A DNA stretch of 64,000 nucleotides from Himantopus leucocephalus (GCA_003993805.1 RSEF01000020.1:13261137-13325136), one strand, 5' to 3'; shown: positions 1 to 14,399, counted from the first letter of the stretch. Numbers and translations: made by a program. Notes: generated from the sequence alone by a model not told the origin.

Positions 1-1431
1 ACAGAGCAACTCACACAAATGGTGCTGTTTTAAATTTGAAGCAGCATCTAATCTCTTATGTTGGCTGTATTCACAATCTAGTCAGTGCCTGCCGGGCCTT
101 CTAGCGTTCACTGATGTTAGATGTACTAGCAAAATTGCTAAAAAATAACTTTAACTGTTTTTTTCCCCCCTTTCTCTTTAATGCCTTATCTCAGGGCCTC
201 CTGCCTCTGGTATCCTTTCCTTGAGGCCTTCCTGCTTAATATGGTTTTAAATTTATCTTAATTGCAAGATGAGAATGCAGAAACATACTGTGGGGTCTGA
301 CTTCTGTTGGAGAGGCTTTTCTGGCTCCTGTTCAGGAAAAAGCACACAGACGTGTTCTGTTCATCTAAGAAAGGATCTTAATGGGATTGTTCATGCCTCA
401 GTGAGTTCCTCAGATGAACACTAGCTGGACCTTAGTAGACTTTTAAGCTTGGTAGGTCCAGTCTCCTCATGTTCACAAATACACAAGGAATTAGCTAGCT
501 CCAATTGTAGATAGCTAACTACCTCAGCTCCTTGTTCAATTGAATTAATAAGTATATTTAAGAATTTTACTAAACCTAATGGCTAAACAAAAGCAATTGG
601 ATGGCAAGTATCCAATCAAAAATATTTTGTAAGTATAAAAAGCATTATGTCATGTCAGCAGAGGATCCCACAGAAGTAACACGATGTGATGTGACACTAC
701 TCAAGCAATGTAATATAACATGGCACCACCAAGTAAGCAAAAAAAAGCCCAAACATTTTATTTTTAGCTGAGATGCTCATTACCGTCCAATGTCTGATCT
801 GAATGTTTTTTGACGGACCTAAGTGGAGTGAATTTGGCTGATGTCATGGGTTTAATAGCTATTTGAATTATCCCAATCTTCTAGCAGCTTACTAAATTTT
901 TAATTTTTTCTGTTCACTATGAGGACAAAAAAAGTCTCTCTTCTAAAATAATGGCCTAAAATGCTGTCATTGCACACTAAATGCTACAGCATTTGGACCA
1001 GACTTCTCTAATATATGTCACTCAATGATACATTTTTAAAAGCTTTGTGAAATTTGGAACAGCCACAAGAGAAGTGGAAAACTATCGCCGGGTCCTTGTT
1101 CCTCAGAGTAACCTGTGGCAAACAGAGCTACTCAGATGCAACACCAGCTCCTTAGCTAAAAGCAGGTTTGAGGGATTAGAGTCGCAATGCACTGATACCT
1201 ACAGATGCGATTACAGCACTCAGAGCGCTGGAGATCACATAGCAAAAGATATCATTTCAGGACGCATTTCAAGGGCCACCGGGATTTCTTTCCAAATCCC
1301 AGTTGCCCTGACCTGCTGGGAACAACCCTACGCCAGGTTTTACAAGACATGGCCCCAGATCTAGCAGGAGAAAATAATAAAATGTGAGGGTGGAAGAAGG
1401 AGGCGGCAAACTTCTGGCTTTCTGTGAAATG

Positions 1432-1545
1432 TCCAGTAGGCTCCAGCATGAAGTGCTAGCTCAGCCCTCAGTTCGTATCAGCATTACATCCAGTAGGTTC
1501 TGGCATGTAGCGCTTGCTCAGCCCTCAGCTCATATCAGCATAAAC
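1432..1545. repeat. Tandem duplication, two 57-bp units
   Basis: Two adjacent units, 1432-1488 and 1489-1545, both begin TCCAGTAGG and share the blocks TCAGCCCTCAG and TATCAGCAT. By eye about 46 of 57 positions match. The period is a multiple of three, so the frame at 1384-1569 reads through both units as two similar 19-residue blocks (SSRLQHEVLAQPS... and SSRFWHVALAQPS...). I see no third copy. The divergence suggests an old local duplication. The open frame is only 61 codons and I do not regard it as a gene. Confidence 0.85.
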
Positions 1546-3087
1546 ACTTCATCACAGCTGACACACTGATATGCTAAATGAGTAAGTGCAGTGCACAAAG
1601 AGGTCAGAGAGAAGTTAACTAAAGGGATTATAAGGGACAGTCAACACACTTCAAAAAGAAAAAACCTGATAGGTGCAGAAAACATGGTAAATGAGCCCGA
1701 AGAATGCAAACCCTCCGCCGTGCACTCCATTACAGCCCTGACAGTCCAGTTCCAAACAGTTAAATATGAAACTGTCAACAAGGGCCTGTCTTAATAACCA
1801 AACTTGAGGCCTTTTATCCTGGAAGATTTATGAAGTAATTTTAAAGAGGCCCAAGCAAACATCTGTCAATAAATTGAATGCCGGCTACAGGATTTACAAG
1901 CAAGACAAGAATTTCTCATTAAGTGCACATTAGCACTGTGGGGATCATAAATAGTAAGAGGGCAGGATGCTGAGCCTCTCAAGCTGTCATTAAAACACTA
2001 TCTAAGAACTAATGAGGAAGTGATGGAAGGATACTAATGATCCCTCAGGCTCCTTTCATTCAGCAGTGAAAGAGGAGCGTGCAATACAGAGTTTCAGTTT
2101 GCCACGAGCGAAGGTCTATGGTACAGTAGAGATGTTTTCAGAGAACCTCCCTCCCAACCTCCATCGCTGTAAAGCCACCAGCTGCATGTGGACCCTGACT
2201 GCGCACTGGTGGACCAGCACAGACATCATCATGAGCTCTGTCCTCCAAATTGCGTGAAACTCGGCGTAACAAACAGAAAGGGCAAGTCCCGTGCAAGTCC
2301 CAGACACTGCTGCAGGCCACTGAAACCTGTGTGAGTTATACCAGGTAGGTTTGCAGTGTCCTGTAGGTGAAATAGTAATTTTCATATGGAAAATAACTTG
2401 TGAGTGATTATGAGCTTCTATATTGAAAAATGGGGTTGAAGAACTAGATTTCTCTTACTGCCCCCTGTCTGAGCAATGACATGGAGTTTGGGGGCAGGAC
2501 CTCAGCTCTTAGCCTTTCCAAGGAGGGAGGCAAAGGTCTGTAATAACCACTGGAGGATTGTAGGTGGCTCTGGTTCCCCAGAGCGACCATTAACGTTGTC
2601 AACAAATAGATCCCTTGCAACGCTGGTGGCAAGCTGTACAGAGGGCCACACAATGCAAAGGAGGTGAGCCACTTGCCACCACAACTCTTCCTTCTTTGAA
2701 AGTGGAGGCAGTGGATCTTCTCAACTCTCAGCCCATTTTAGAGAATAAGATATTCAGATGGTTCCCTTCTCTCCTGGGGAAAAAGTGGAGCTTTTCTTTG
2801 AGTCTCCCTTGTAAGTTTGATGGAGTTTACACATGGCTAATAGTACACGGGAACCCCTCATTCAGAGGATTTGTACTTGCTGAGAACCCAGCCGTGTCCA
2901 TGACCTTCAATATGAGCTGTGTTTATCTATTCACACAGAGAAACATGTGAGTGCAAAACTATGCCTCTAAATAGGACCAACCTATGACATACACAGACAT
3001 TAATCCAAGGTCTTACTGTCATATTCTCTCAGCTGATAAGTGTCTGATCATGTATACAAAGTGCAGAAATTCCACAATTTGAGACCA

Positions 3088-3193
3088 TGGATGGCTCAAT
3101 AGCCCAATAGTTAGGGAACTGATTAGGCATGTGGGAGACCTGAATGTGAGTTCCTGTTCTTCTGAATTCAGAACATGGACTTGATGTGGTTCC
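3088..3193 (+). repeat. Degraded tRNA-derived SINE head (amniote MIR-like)
   Basis: The string around 3100-3120 (AGCCCAATAGTTAGGG) resembles a diverged A box of a tRNA-derived SINE. It is followed by GTGGGAGACC at about 3131-3140 and a weak B-box position near 3146-3154, in the order seen in amniote CORE-SINEs of the MIR group. The downstream part (TGAATTCAGAACATGGACTTGA) is also reminiscent of this family. No poly-A or recognisable tail is visible. Assigned by resemblance from memory, not by alignment. Confidence 0.5.
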
Positions 3194-6100
3194 TATCACA
3201 TTCCTGATGACTGCACCTCCATCACATTTCTGGCTCTTCTATACCCTCCCTCCCCTTCCTTTCTGTGTGCTTGTGACCAGAAGCTGACCCAATTTTCCTG
3301 ATGACATCTTGGTCAGAAATGACACATTTTTGAGCCTTACTGTCAACAAATCTGTTTGCTGATGGAAAAGAAAAAAAGTATTTTAGATTGCTCTGTTTTC
3401 CACCAAGATGGGAATCTTCCCCTTGCTGTGACCCTCTGTAGCACAAGGACCAGAATGATTACCGGGACATAAAAAACCTATTTCTACCAATAAGAATTAT
3501 TTCTTTGGGTCTACAGCACATTGGCACTTAAACTATAGTGTGGTTACAATTTTTCTATAATAGATGTTTTAACACTCTATTGGTGCTGTGGATGTATGTC
3601 TGAGACTTTTGTCTGCAGAATAAATCAAATGACCATAACCAAAGTGGACATTAGGAGAAAGACATTATATTAATGAGTAGTAGCACATATCAGCAAGTTA
3701 GTAGCCAGTTAAAAAACTCTTTCAAAAGGAATACAGATGCAGCTTTTCAAATGAGTTTGTCCATAAACAGTAATTGTTAATAACTCGTATTTAATAGACA
3801 GTTCTTCTACAACAAAATTAACTCATAAAAAGACGAACCTTAACTTTTCCAGTAAAAGATAGTAAAGACAAATGCATTTCAGTACATTCGGCAATTACAC
3901 AAACATTCACACTCTGGACCAATTTCCTCCCAATACTGGAAATTTAATGCAATCCGGGGAAGTAAATAACCTGTGTACAAAGGGTTCAGAACTGAGCCTT
4001 TTGTTAAAACAACAACAGCTACAAATACCTGAAATAAATAATGGGCACATGTTATAAGTTATATCCAGTGAGTCGTTTTTCAATCTATATCATTCTCTGC
4101 AACTCAGGCTAAATTCAGATGGGCTGGTTTCCAATACTTTCATTAACACTGAATCAACCAATAGGATCAATGTATTTAACTACTAGTCAGTGCAAGTCAG
4201 GATAGAAATTTCACCCAATCTAATTAGTCCTCGTGATGTTATAGCAAGTATGGAAATGTATAATTACAGTGTAATTACACCGGCACTGTAAATTCAGTAA
4301 ATTGTAAATTCAAGGCTAAATTTCAAAATTAGGTCATTTGAGTGGCTTCAAAATTAGGCAAAACCTGTTTGCTCATCCCTGATAATTATGCTGTCAAATT
4401 CTCCAAAGCCAGGCACCTCTAAGGAGCATCCAGCTGTTTAATCAGTCAAGCTGCCTGACCTATATGAGGATGAAAGTGAACTCCCTAATTATGGACTGAT
4501 GTTTTCTTCTGAAAACAATCATTTTGGTCTTTTGGTGTATAAGACTATTAGAAAGTACCAGTGAGACTGTAGTAGTTGCATGGACTTTTTCTTTTCTGGG
4601 GACACTGCATTTTGACAAAATAGAGTGGACTTGTATTTTTACGCAATTCCACATGCTACATCAGATGCGACTGTGTGTAGAGATAGACATGTTTTGGCTT
4701 GCTTGTGGCCAAGTGTCACATAAAGTCTGACTACCCTAGTTTACCCCAGACACAGGGGTTTGAACCTACTGACTGACTTACACCAGCAAGATTAGAAACT
4801 AGTAACTATCCTCTTGCAGCAGGAAAACTTTGCACTTTAAGTAGCAATCCTAAATCCTGATGTAAGGAACACCTGCTTCAAGGAGAGATCCATTTGTATC
4901 AGTCAGGCAAACTAAAGGATTTCAAGAACGTCTTTAAAAGCTACTAGGCTTAGGAATGGCACGATGTAGTGGGGCTGTACTTGCATGTGGTAGCTGTTGG
5001 CTGAATGCAAGACACATAGGTAAAGCTGTATTTTAAAAAGCAATAAGGAAGAGTGTCTATTTTGATCTGTTCCAGTAAGCCCACCCTGCTTTAAACATTT
5101 TTTTTGTTCAACAAATGTTTTATGGGGAAAAACGCCTACAAGCTTCTAAGCACACATCCATCTGCTGACCCAGCTGTGGATGCTAATATACATAATGGAA
5201 GAGAAATTTCCTGTTACAGATTCTTCTCTAAACTGCAGATCTTAATCCTTTGTTTTAGATACTGATTCAACAATTTTAATATCAATAATTAAACAAAACA
5301 AATTCATTTATTTCACCAAGATCTCAGGCAACGAGTTCTGAATGGAAAATAAAAGGAAGCTTTCTTTTTTTTCTTGACCTTTTTAATGGAATAAAATTGA
5401 CACTGTTTTTAGGTAAGGATATTTGCATAAATATGGAAGGAAATTAAGCTTTAATATTAACTTTATCTCAAGTATAGAAAAGAAAAAGATTTATATATTT
5501 ATTTGTGTTTATACTTTGTACTGTATTGTTATTATTAAGGAGTTTTAAAATGAGTAAATATAGGTTTTACCATTTTGCGCCTGCTCTAACTATTACAGTG
5601 ATGTAAAGGTGCCCTTAGTCCCTGTGAGGATCAGATCTTTTCATTTAAACGTACACCTGGTTCATGGTAGCTGAACCAAATTTCTAATTATGAAAAGCAG
5701 GTTTAGTTTTATATGCAAATTTAGCTTAGTTGAATAAAAAAACAGGTGTTACCTTACTTTTTTGCTATATATTAATTTTATCAGACTTGCTGACTCATGA
5801 AACTGAGCAATTTTAGCTATGCTGAAAAATTAATCTATCATTTGGAGAATGCTGCACTACTCTTTATCTTGTATTTCTTGGTCTGAGCCCTCCTCTTATG
5901 CTATTCGCATTTTTTGGCCTCGGAGGGTTTTAGCGGTGGGGGGATGAATATCAAACCATCCACTTCTGCTTCCCCTGAGTTTCTGAGATGCCTTTTGTTG
6001 TTTGCGGTAGGTGAAACTCCAAAAATTCTAAGGCTGGAGTTCACATGTACTCATCTAAACTATCTCCCTGATTTTGCAAGTTGAGCTAAAATTAGTAGTT

Positions 6101-8225
6101 GGGGATTTCAAGCACTCCCACTTCTGATTAGGCTGAGAACATGATCTTCTGTAGCACTTTAGGTACTTCTGCTTCTGTCATTAACTGAAAACCAGAAGTA
6201 AAAACAATTATATATTATCTTCCCTGAGTAAAAATGTCAGAAGCAGGGCCATTCACTGAGTCATTTCACTGGGAATGGACACACTTTGTGTCCAGGACAG
6301 ACGCATGGATGTTCTCCCCACCCCAGACCCCAAGGCTGCAGTCAGAATTTTTTCTTGAAAATTGCTTCTGTGCTGACTTCTCTTTTCCTGATACACTTCT
6401 AGCTCCTTCTTCTGTAGCACAACATATTAACTATTCTCTAGCTTTCACATATATTCTCAAGAAAAAGCTTGCCTACTTTTGGCTCTCACTTCATTACCAA
6501 CAGTTAGCACTGTTGTTTTGCAGAGAAACGGTTGCATTAATGACTTGGGGAGTGGAGCAGGTGCACAGGTGTCTGTATATACATGTGTTTCTCTCAGCTC
6601 TTCCATTACTCTAGGCTTTGAACATTTCCCTTATCGTACATATCAAGTAAAGTAGGAAGTAAAGTAAGTTTTACTATGAATGTTATCTCATTTATTGAGA
6701 AAAGAGGTGTGAATTCTGCATGGGCAATAAAAGGGCCTTAGAGGGGGTGTAAATATAATTTCACCCTTTCAGGGCCTCTTTACATTGCACCACAGTATAA
6801 AGGGCTCTTACTGGTTGTGTTTTACCTCTGTAACGCATATCTACCCTCTATCTGAAGTCCAAGTGTATCTTCTTGATCTATTTATGCCACAACGAACACC
6901 ATGAATATTTTTTATTTTTGCTAATGCCTTGCTGGGCTGATGAATAAAATCCCATAGACTCTAATAAACCACACAAGGATAATTTAGAATTATGTCTCAT
7001 GGAAAGCTTCAGTAAATAATAAAAGCATAAATATACCAGCAAGCTAATGTTATCCACTGCGGGAGACATTTAGAAATAAGAACCTACATCTGTGCACAAT
7101 AACACATGTTCAGTTGTGGATCTCTCTTTGCATTCACACGTGTGACTGAAGGTACAAATTTAGAGCCTGCTCTGTGCACACATCATCATTACGCTCTAGT
7201 TTCCACACTACAAAGATTTACTCGTGTTTGTTAAACCTAGGTGGGTATACTTTCTTTCCTATATTAGTCAAGTCCAAAAGAATGAACAGAAACAGATTAA
7301 ATGGCAACTCTAATTAAGCAGCTTATATGTCACAGCATACTAACGTCAACATATTGTTTTAGCTACTGCAAATTATCAGTACTAAAGTTCTTTAACTCTT
7401 AGTCTGAATTTCCTCATTATTCTGGCTAGAGACAAAAGATTAGACAAAGAAAGAAGAAGGGCAAAGTTGCCTGATTACAAACAATGCTTTAATGAATAAT
7501 AATATTCTGCATTTCTATGCTGTTACCCAGACCTTCACTTCTCAGTTAATGCAAATCCTCAGGCTTCAGTTAGCTCCAGCAGAGCCGGGTCCCACCTGTG
7601 GCGGAGCAGGGCTTTTTGGTGGTGATAAATTGAGCTCCACCAGGCAGGAAGGGCTGTTTGGCCCTTTTGATGTGTGTGCGCAGATGCATAGGCTGTGCTC
7701 ATAGCTATCGGTTCAGAAAGCTTCTTCTACAGGTCAGGAAAGAAAGGTGTAGTGAGGAATATGTCATGTCTCAGGTCAGAGGAGCAATAAGTGGAAGGAA
7801 GAGGTTTTGAGCCCAGCAGCCTTGGCTCAGGTCTCCTCTCTCACACATTTTCTTCCCCTTCTCCTTCCCCCTCTCTCTCTGGATTGCTATTGTCTGTCTC
7901 CAGCTTTCCACAGCAACAAGAGCATAAAATTCACTATCTGGCCTTTAAGGAGCTTAATGGGGAGACCTTCAGTGTGCACAGTTGTTCTGCTTTTAACTTA
8001 TTTTTGCAAAGCAGGTATATTTCCAACCAAGAATTAGAGAGAGTGGCCTCAGGCTAAATTGCAGGGAGTCCCAAATGAGCGAACCCTTTGAGGGGAGAAT
8101 CACTGAAGAAGAAAATGAAGATGACAAGGCTGTTGCTTCTTAATAAACATTATCACATTTTCACCATGCATTATTTATTACTTTTCTTTCACTGATTTAT
8201 GTTCTAAAACATTTAATCTAATATG

Positions 8226-8262
8226 TATAACTATATACATATATGCATATATTTAATTCTCT
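8226..8262. repeat. AT-rich alternating tract with TATGCATA palindrome
   Basis: A short alternating purine-pyrimidine tract. It contains ATATATGCATATAT, a perfect 14-bp palindrome. It looks like a degenerate (TA)n microsatellite. Confidence 0.6.
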
Positions 8263-11200
8263 TTTTTTTTCCTAAACAGATCTCAAGTTAAGAGTTCCGT
8301 CTTTGTTTTTGCATTGTTAAATTGACATGTTAATCCTGGAAAATTTGTCTTCTTTTTTCAATCAGGATATAAATATGATTAAATTAAAGGCATTTGATTG
8401 AATGTTGTAATGCTATAGGTTTTCCAAAGTTAAGGATGGAACATTGTAATCAGTCCTAATGTTTCTATCTGTACCTATACTTTCTTTACTTATTTTCTAC
8501 TAGCAGTTTCATCTGCTTGGAACCTGTTTTTTTTTGTGAGGACATGGGGTAGATTATTAACATCTTTTGCAACATACAAAGAAATAGTATATGATGAACT
8601 CTGGTCCCAAAATGACCGAGGGAAGAACAAGGCTTGGATGACTCCAAGCTGAGTCAGACGGCAACGCTGACTGTCAGTAAGAGGAGCCCATGCAGCCCTC
8701 CTGGGCTTGAAGAAGAGGTTCTCCCTCCTGAGATTTGGAGAAACCCACAGAAACTCACAATTGTCCTGCCTAAAACAGAGAGAAGACTAGATGAGACTGG
8801 AGTCATCGTTGTAAGGTGGTCTGACAAGGGTGGTGAAGCTTATGCGCCATATGTAAATGCTGGAAGGCATCACGCATGTAAACAAAGCAGCAGCCAGCAG
8901 CAAGGCAAAGCCAGTCCTCCGTGTTGCTCTGACTCCTTGTCTGCTCACAGGCTATTTCTCTGGGACTCCTTTCTGCACATAAGGCTCTAGGACCAAAATC
9001 CTGGTTTTGCAAGATGCTTCATGTTGGAGAAAATTGTCCACGGTTACTTCAGCAGTGCTTGGAAGTGGTGCGAAAGGTCAAATTTTCCAGCACAGGACCC
9101 TCCTCTCTCTTATTTTACTTTATGGTCAGATAGACTATTTTTATTCTGAGATCTGCTGCTGTCCAGTAAATATATAACTTTGTTACTAACCAAGCCTGCT
9201 CCAGAATGATACCTTTGTGGACACTAAAAACAATTTAATGGCATGTCACAATAGCAATTCACTCTGCTAATAGCCCGGCTCAATAATACTATATTGCATA
9301 AACCTCCTTCAGTCTTCTGACAAATAATTCACCTTTATGCACTCTGCAGCAAGCTCCATTTCACTAACAAATATATTTCTCCTCTATACCTACAAATAAA
9401 TATCCAGCATCTTCTTACTGTAACATCAGCTGTTCCTTTGCATGAGGTCAGCGGTGCCATATTTCTACCACGAATCACCTATCTCCATCATAGCCTTAGA
9501 GACTATCAGTTTTTAACTGGCACATCAAATCATAGAGAAGGGTGCAGGGAATAAAATCTTGGAAAAAATATGTACATTTTGATATGTCTCACAAGCAGCA
9601 GCAGTGAAAAGTTTAAATACTCTGTATGTCAGGGCAGCCTTAAACAAATGTTTATGGGCTTTGCTTTTGCAAGCATAAGTATTTGGGTAAGCACAAACCT
9701 CAACATGTCTCTTGCTTAAAATGCAGTGAAAACTCACAGAGCAGGCAGGCATCCTCCTGCCATCCTGCTTCCTTCGTTTCTTTTTTAAGGGGACTGCCTG
9801 CTCAAGGAGAGATCTGTTGGGTCTACTGCACAATATGATAAAATACTTCAAGGCTGCTTCACAAGTTCTTTGGGGTGAATTGTTACCTTGATTTGGGGAT
9901 GGAGCTGTACATGCTCTTTTAAAACCACAGCTGGCTCTGAACTTTGGGAGTGGTCAGCTTAAGGTACTCTGTAGATGACGTATCCAGATAACCCCTCCAT
10001 GACTGACAGAAACCCATCTCAGAACAGCAATCACCTAAAGGTTTTGTTATTCCTGGCACCTCAGTGGCTTCATATGAAATGAGTTTAATGTTCTCAGTCT
10101 ACTTCCTACTCCAGGGTAGGAGAAATACTTAGCGCCGTTTTATCAGTCACAGCAGTGAGGATTCAATGGGCCCAGGGAATTAACCATCTCATGATGACTC
10201 TCCCCAAAATCTTATAGTATATTAGGGGTACTGCAGATGATATGGGTATTATAGCTTCTTGTACTGCTACTGTTCTATAAATTAAAAATTACCCTTTGCA
10301 ATGTCAGAGTTCATGTTGAAAGACAGAAGAGAAAAAAAAATGCAAGTCTTACAGGTACAAATAGAATTTCTTCTATATTTTTGTTTTGCTATGTTATCAG
10401 CTTACACTTAGTATAAATTCATCCTTTCCTAGAAATGAGACTCAAGTGATATATTTAGAACAGGATCAGCTATCATAAGCTATTTTTTTTTCAAATGCCT
10501 ATGTAGAATCCGCTAAAAACCACTGCATCCTGTTTCTTTAAGAACTACTCTAAAATGCTACAGTAAAAAAGGCCATTTTTGTAGAAGAAACTATTTGTAT
10601 CAAATATCATGAGAAAATAAGTGCATCATGACAATTTTGAACATCTTTTATGATTTGATTGTCAGTAACGAGGCCCACAGGAGAGTGATAAATGTGCAGC
10701 ATGAAAAATATCTATTTCACTTAGATAGCAAATTATGCAACTCAGTGCTTGATAGCACTTGGCAAAATACAAATGTAGTTGAATGGAATTGAAATTGTTG
10801 CTCTTTGCCTAAGACACAGGTAATATCACCAGGGGTCCTGTCTTTAGATATTTATAAGAGCTAAGAGTTTAAGTAATAGTAGCAGTAATACAAAATTACC
10901 TTTAAACATTGAAAACATTTTTACTTTGTTACAGGGTGTAATTTACACTTTTTCTCTAATGGCTTACATACTGAAAATGATATACTAATGCAATTTTTCA
11001 AATTTAGTTACCTTTTTGTGTTCTAAAATTATATGCTCTCTCTTTTCCCTGTTTGTCACTTTTCAGATTCCATTTAATTCCATGTTCATAGAGTTTCATA
11101 ATTTATCTACTTGTCATAAAAGTTTTCTAAACTTTTAAAAATACAAAATACTCCCAATAAGCCCTGACAAAAATGCTTCCCGTTCAACTTTCAGAAATTT

Positions 11201-12123
11201 TTCAATTTTGTTTTGAACTATTACCATACATTTTGTTGTTGCTGTGAGATTTTTCATACAGTGACATCAAGCAAGGGAAGGAAAAAATGATCAGAGAAGA
11301 GATTCACTCAAACCATTTATATTAACCTGTCTTTTCACTTATAGATTTATATTCCTGCTTATCCTGCATAGAATGATAGGAAGATAAATATCAGGAAGTG
11401 CTGTATAGCTATGTCTTAGCACAGGATGGGAAATGAATTTCCTATCCTGAGAACTTTCAAGATTTTAAAATTTTCCTTCTCCCAAGTCAAGAAGAAAACT
11501 TTATGTCATCAGCTAATTAAAAAAAAAGATCATATTAACTGAAGTGTTTAGTTTTGATCATTTCAAATCACTTTCTCCCAGTGCTGATGTTTTTACATGT
11601 TCATTTATTTGTTTTATAGGAGTTTTTCTTCCAATTAGCTTGAATTTTGAAACCAAGAGCTGTTTCTACTTAAGCAATGCGAAAGCAGGCTATTTTGACA
11701 GGATGCCTCTTTAAAACTTGCAAAATTATATTTCTCTAACCAACCTTTTCACTCAAACAAATTATGTTTCAACATGTCACCCAATGAAAAGTTTAATCCA
11801 TAAAATCTAGATCATATTTACTGTGCCTGTCTATTTCTTCCTAACCATTTCTAACACCATGTGAGTCCTTTGTGACCACAACACCAAAAAAGCAACAGGA
11901 ATTGTTCAAATGCTGACTCTTTACTAGGAAATCTTTTGGGTCAAGGATCCAACGAAACTGTGAGAGGGGATGGGGGTTTCTCCCTCTTGGTCCCCTCCAT
12001 CCCCTCCTCTTCAGGGCTCCACTCTCGCTGGAGGGCTTGGGACCACCTCATAGTAAGGTGATCTTTGGCATATCACTATGTCCTCCTCCCTCCTCCACCT
12101 CAATGTGGCAAGAAACTCTAACG

Positions 12124-12149
12124 CTCACCTTGTACCTCACCTTGTACCT
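12124..12149. repeat. Perfect 12-bp tandem duplication
   Basis: The unit CTCACCTTGTAC occurs twice back to back (12124-12135 and 12136-12147), followed by two more matching bases. The copies are identical, which suggests a recent slippage event. It sits in a locally GC-richer stretch with no gene. Confidence 0.9.
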
Positions 12150-14399
12150 GCTCCCTTCCCAGGACCCCCAAACCCCAGTGATCCCCTCACACCGCAAACA
12201 GGATGAGCTGAATTTGGGAGAGACAGAGAGGCCCAGCCCCTGCCCATGCTTCTGGCTGCTGCCCCACTGGAGGAGAAGATGGAGCCAGTGTGGTGAATGG
12301 GGCCAATGCAGATCATGCAACCTGGTAAAGAGAGGCATGTAGTGCTTCTACTGGTATCTAATTATTCGAGTTTTTTTTAGCTTTGTGTGCTCTTTGAATC
12401 ATGATGCTGTCACTGGGTCATAAGCATTGCTGTTGGACACAGTTGCACATGCAAACACGACCAGACAGCCATGTTGCACTCTACATACCTCTTCTGTGAA
12501 AAAGCTACAGAACAAGAAAAGATTAATTGCAATATATAGCAGAAATGCAGGCTCAGACAAGTGAAATACAGGTTCTGACCATCTGTAGTTGTTAAAGGGC
12601 TCAATTCATATTGCATATGAGAAGAGGTGTTAGCCTCATAGTTCACAGCCAAATTTTAATGTGGGTAATTCCCCGCATTCCCCTAAAAATTTCAATATGA
12701 CACACTGCTTTATTCCTTTTGGCATTGACTCTTGTGTAATGTTGCTCTGCTCTGTCAAACAGTTGCCTTTTTCACCCTACACATGACTTTTCAGCAATAA
12801 TGGACAATGTTATTGTCAGGTCCTAAAAATCCATCACCTGCATCTTTTATTGCTTTGCAAAACTTTGTCTGGAGTCCAGGGGAGCTTTCATTTTTTCATA
12901 TCTGTTATTCTTATCTTTCTGGCACCAAGTTACAACTTCCTGGGACCTTTGTGGGTCTGGCCCTGTGCCAAATAAGGCAGGAAGCTATGCATTCTCTGTT
13001 AATATTCCATTTCCTTTTCATGTAACTGTAAATCTATACCAAAAGATCCCAGAAATCTAAGGAGTATTTAAGAAGCCTAAAAAGCTGATAGGTAATCGGT
13101 GGGATTAACAAAAGCACCACAGAACTAAAAATTCTAGAAACTGCAATCCCAATGAACAATTGTGAATGAAAATAGACAGCAGTATCTTTATGAGAATACA
13201 AGTGCCTAATGCAGTTGTAAATAAGGCATTTAAATGACTAGGGTATTTGCAACCCCTGTGAAACTCTCGTGGGGGAGACTGTTGACAAATTAAAGCCACT
13301 ATTGCTACTCTTACATTAGCTATTGTATCCTAAACAGATCATTAGGTGGTATTTCATGGCATAAAACTCATACCTGTTTAAAGATTGATTTGAAATGGAA
13401 GACTCTTACAAGAATATACAGTCCCTTTGGGTTAGAGCTGGGAGGATCATTCAGAATAAATTTATTAGTTGAAAATGGTTTTGTTTACTCTGTCTGAAAA
13501 TACTTCATTTTCTTAAATATTCTCATATTTATAAATAAATAATCTGTTGAAAGTATTCACCAGATGATTACTGTGGATACTTTAGTTTACTTTTGAGCAG
13601 TTTGTTGCATATCTTAAATATTTCAAATGCAGATATTTATGATTGGATTTTTTTACTCTCAGACAAGGGTAACCTTTCAAACCACATTCCAAGTGTCAGG
13701 ACCTCTTATTCTGCATTTAATTTTTTTTTTTTGAGCAAAACACTGCAATATTACATTTAAAAGAGCACATTATCAGCAATCCAACAGAAAGCTCCTGAAG
13801 ATCAGAATCATTGATGGTCTTTTTGGTCAAAACTATTCAACATATTACCAGGGGATTCAAAACAGGTATTTTGTCCTGCTAATAGTGCTCTGCTCACAGG
13901 CACTTCTGTTCATGTCAAGAAGGGACGTCATTTACAAGAAGACTGCCACTGTCACCAAGACAAACAAATATCTTGAGTTTCCTAAAGGGCACGACATCTC
14001 ATGCTTTCACTTATATTATATGCCACTTTTCTAAAATAACTGCGCTAAGAAGTCCAGTAGACAGTGTCACTTGAAGGTTTTAGAAAAAAAAAAAACCAAA
14101 ACACCACACCTCTTTGAAATAGCATTTAAGATCCACTTTAAAATTCTTTTCCCCAAACACAAAGGAAATTTAAAGTTAAAGCTGAAAATCTGGCTGGAAA
14201 CCATGTCCTTAAATCAACCTACCTCTCCTTAGCTTTGCAGGGAATCTCACACACTGTACTAATGCCATATGTGCCACAACACACAGGAATAATGGGGTGA
14301 GCTGAGGACAGTGTCACACCATAATGAGTTACTCTTAGATCAAAATTTCTTCCGTGCTTTTAAGAGGATAGCTTACAACCCTGCCAAATTGCACATTTA

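Larger units (their letters stand above)
1..8225. other. Non-coding AT-rich sequence, no gene seen
   Basis: Apart from the tandem repeat at 1432-1545 and the SINE relic near 3.1 kb, this stretch looks like unique vertebrate intergenic or intronic DNA. Open frames reach at most 126 codons, occur on both strands and give proteins I do not recognise. I saw no exon flanked by convincing splice sites and no promoter-like CpG cluster. The parts around 1820-2040 and 4255-4500 are dense in homeodomain-type TAAT/ATTA and TGTCA words and could be conserved non-coding elements, but this is a guess from composition. Confidence 0.7.

Noticed and set aside
4740..4800. CAGGGGTTTGAACC and CTTACACCAGC words reminiscent of minus-strand SINE or palindromic repeat arms
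   Set aside because: Too short and isolated to delimit an element; no supporting second motif found.
9525..9545. AATCATAGAGAAGGG resembling the CR1 3' end on the minus strand
   Set aside because: The match stops after a few bases and the diagnostic CR1 block (GGGACCTT...ATCATCTAG) does not follow.
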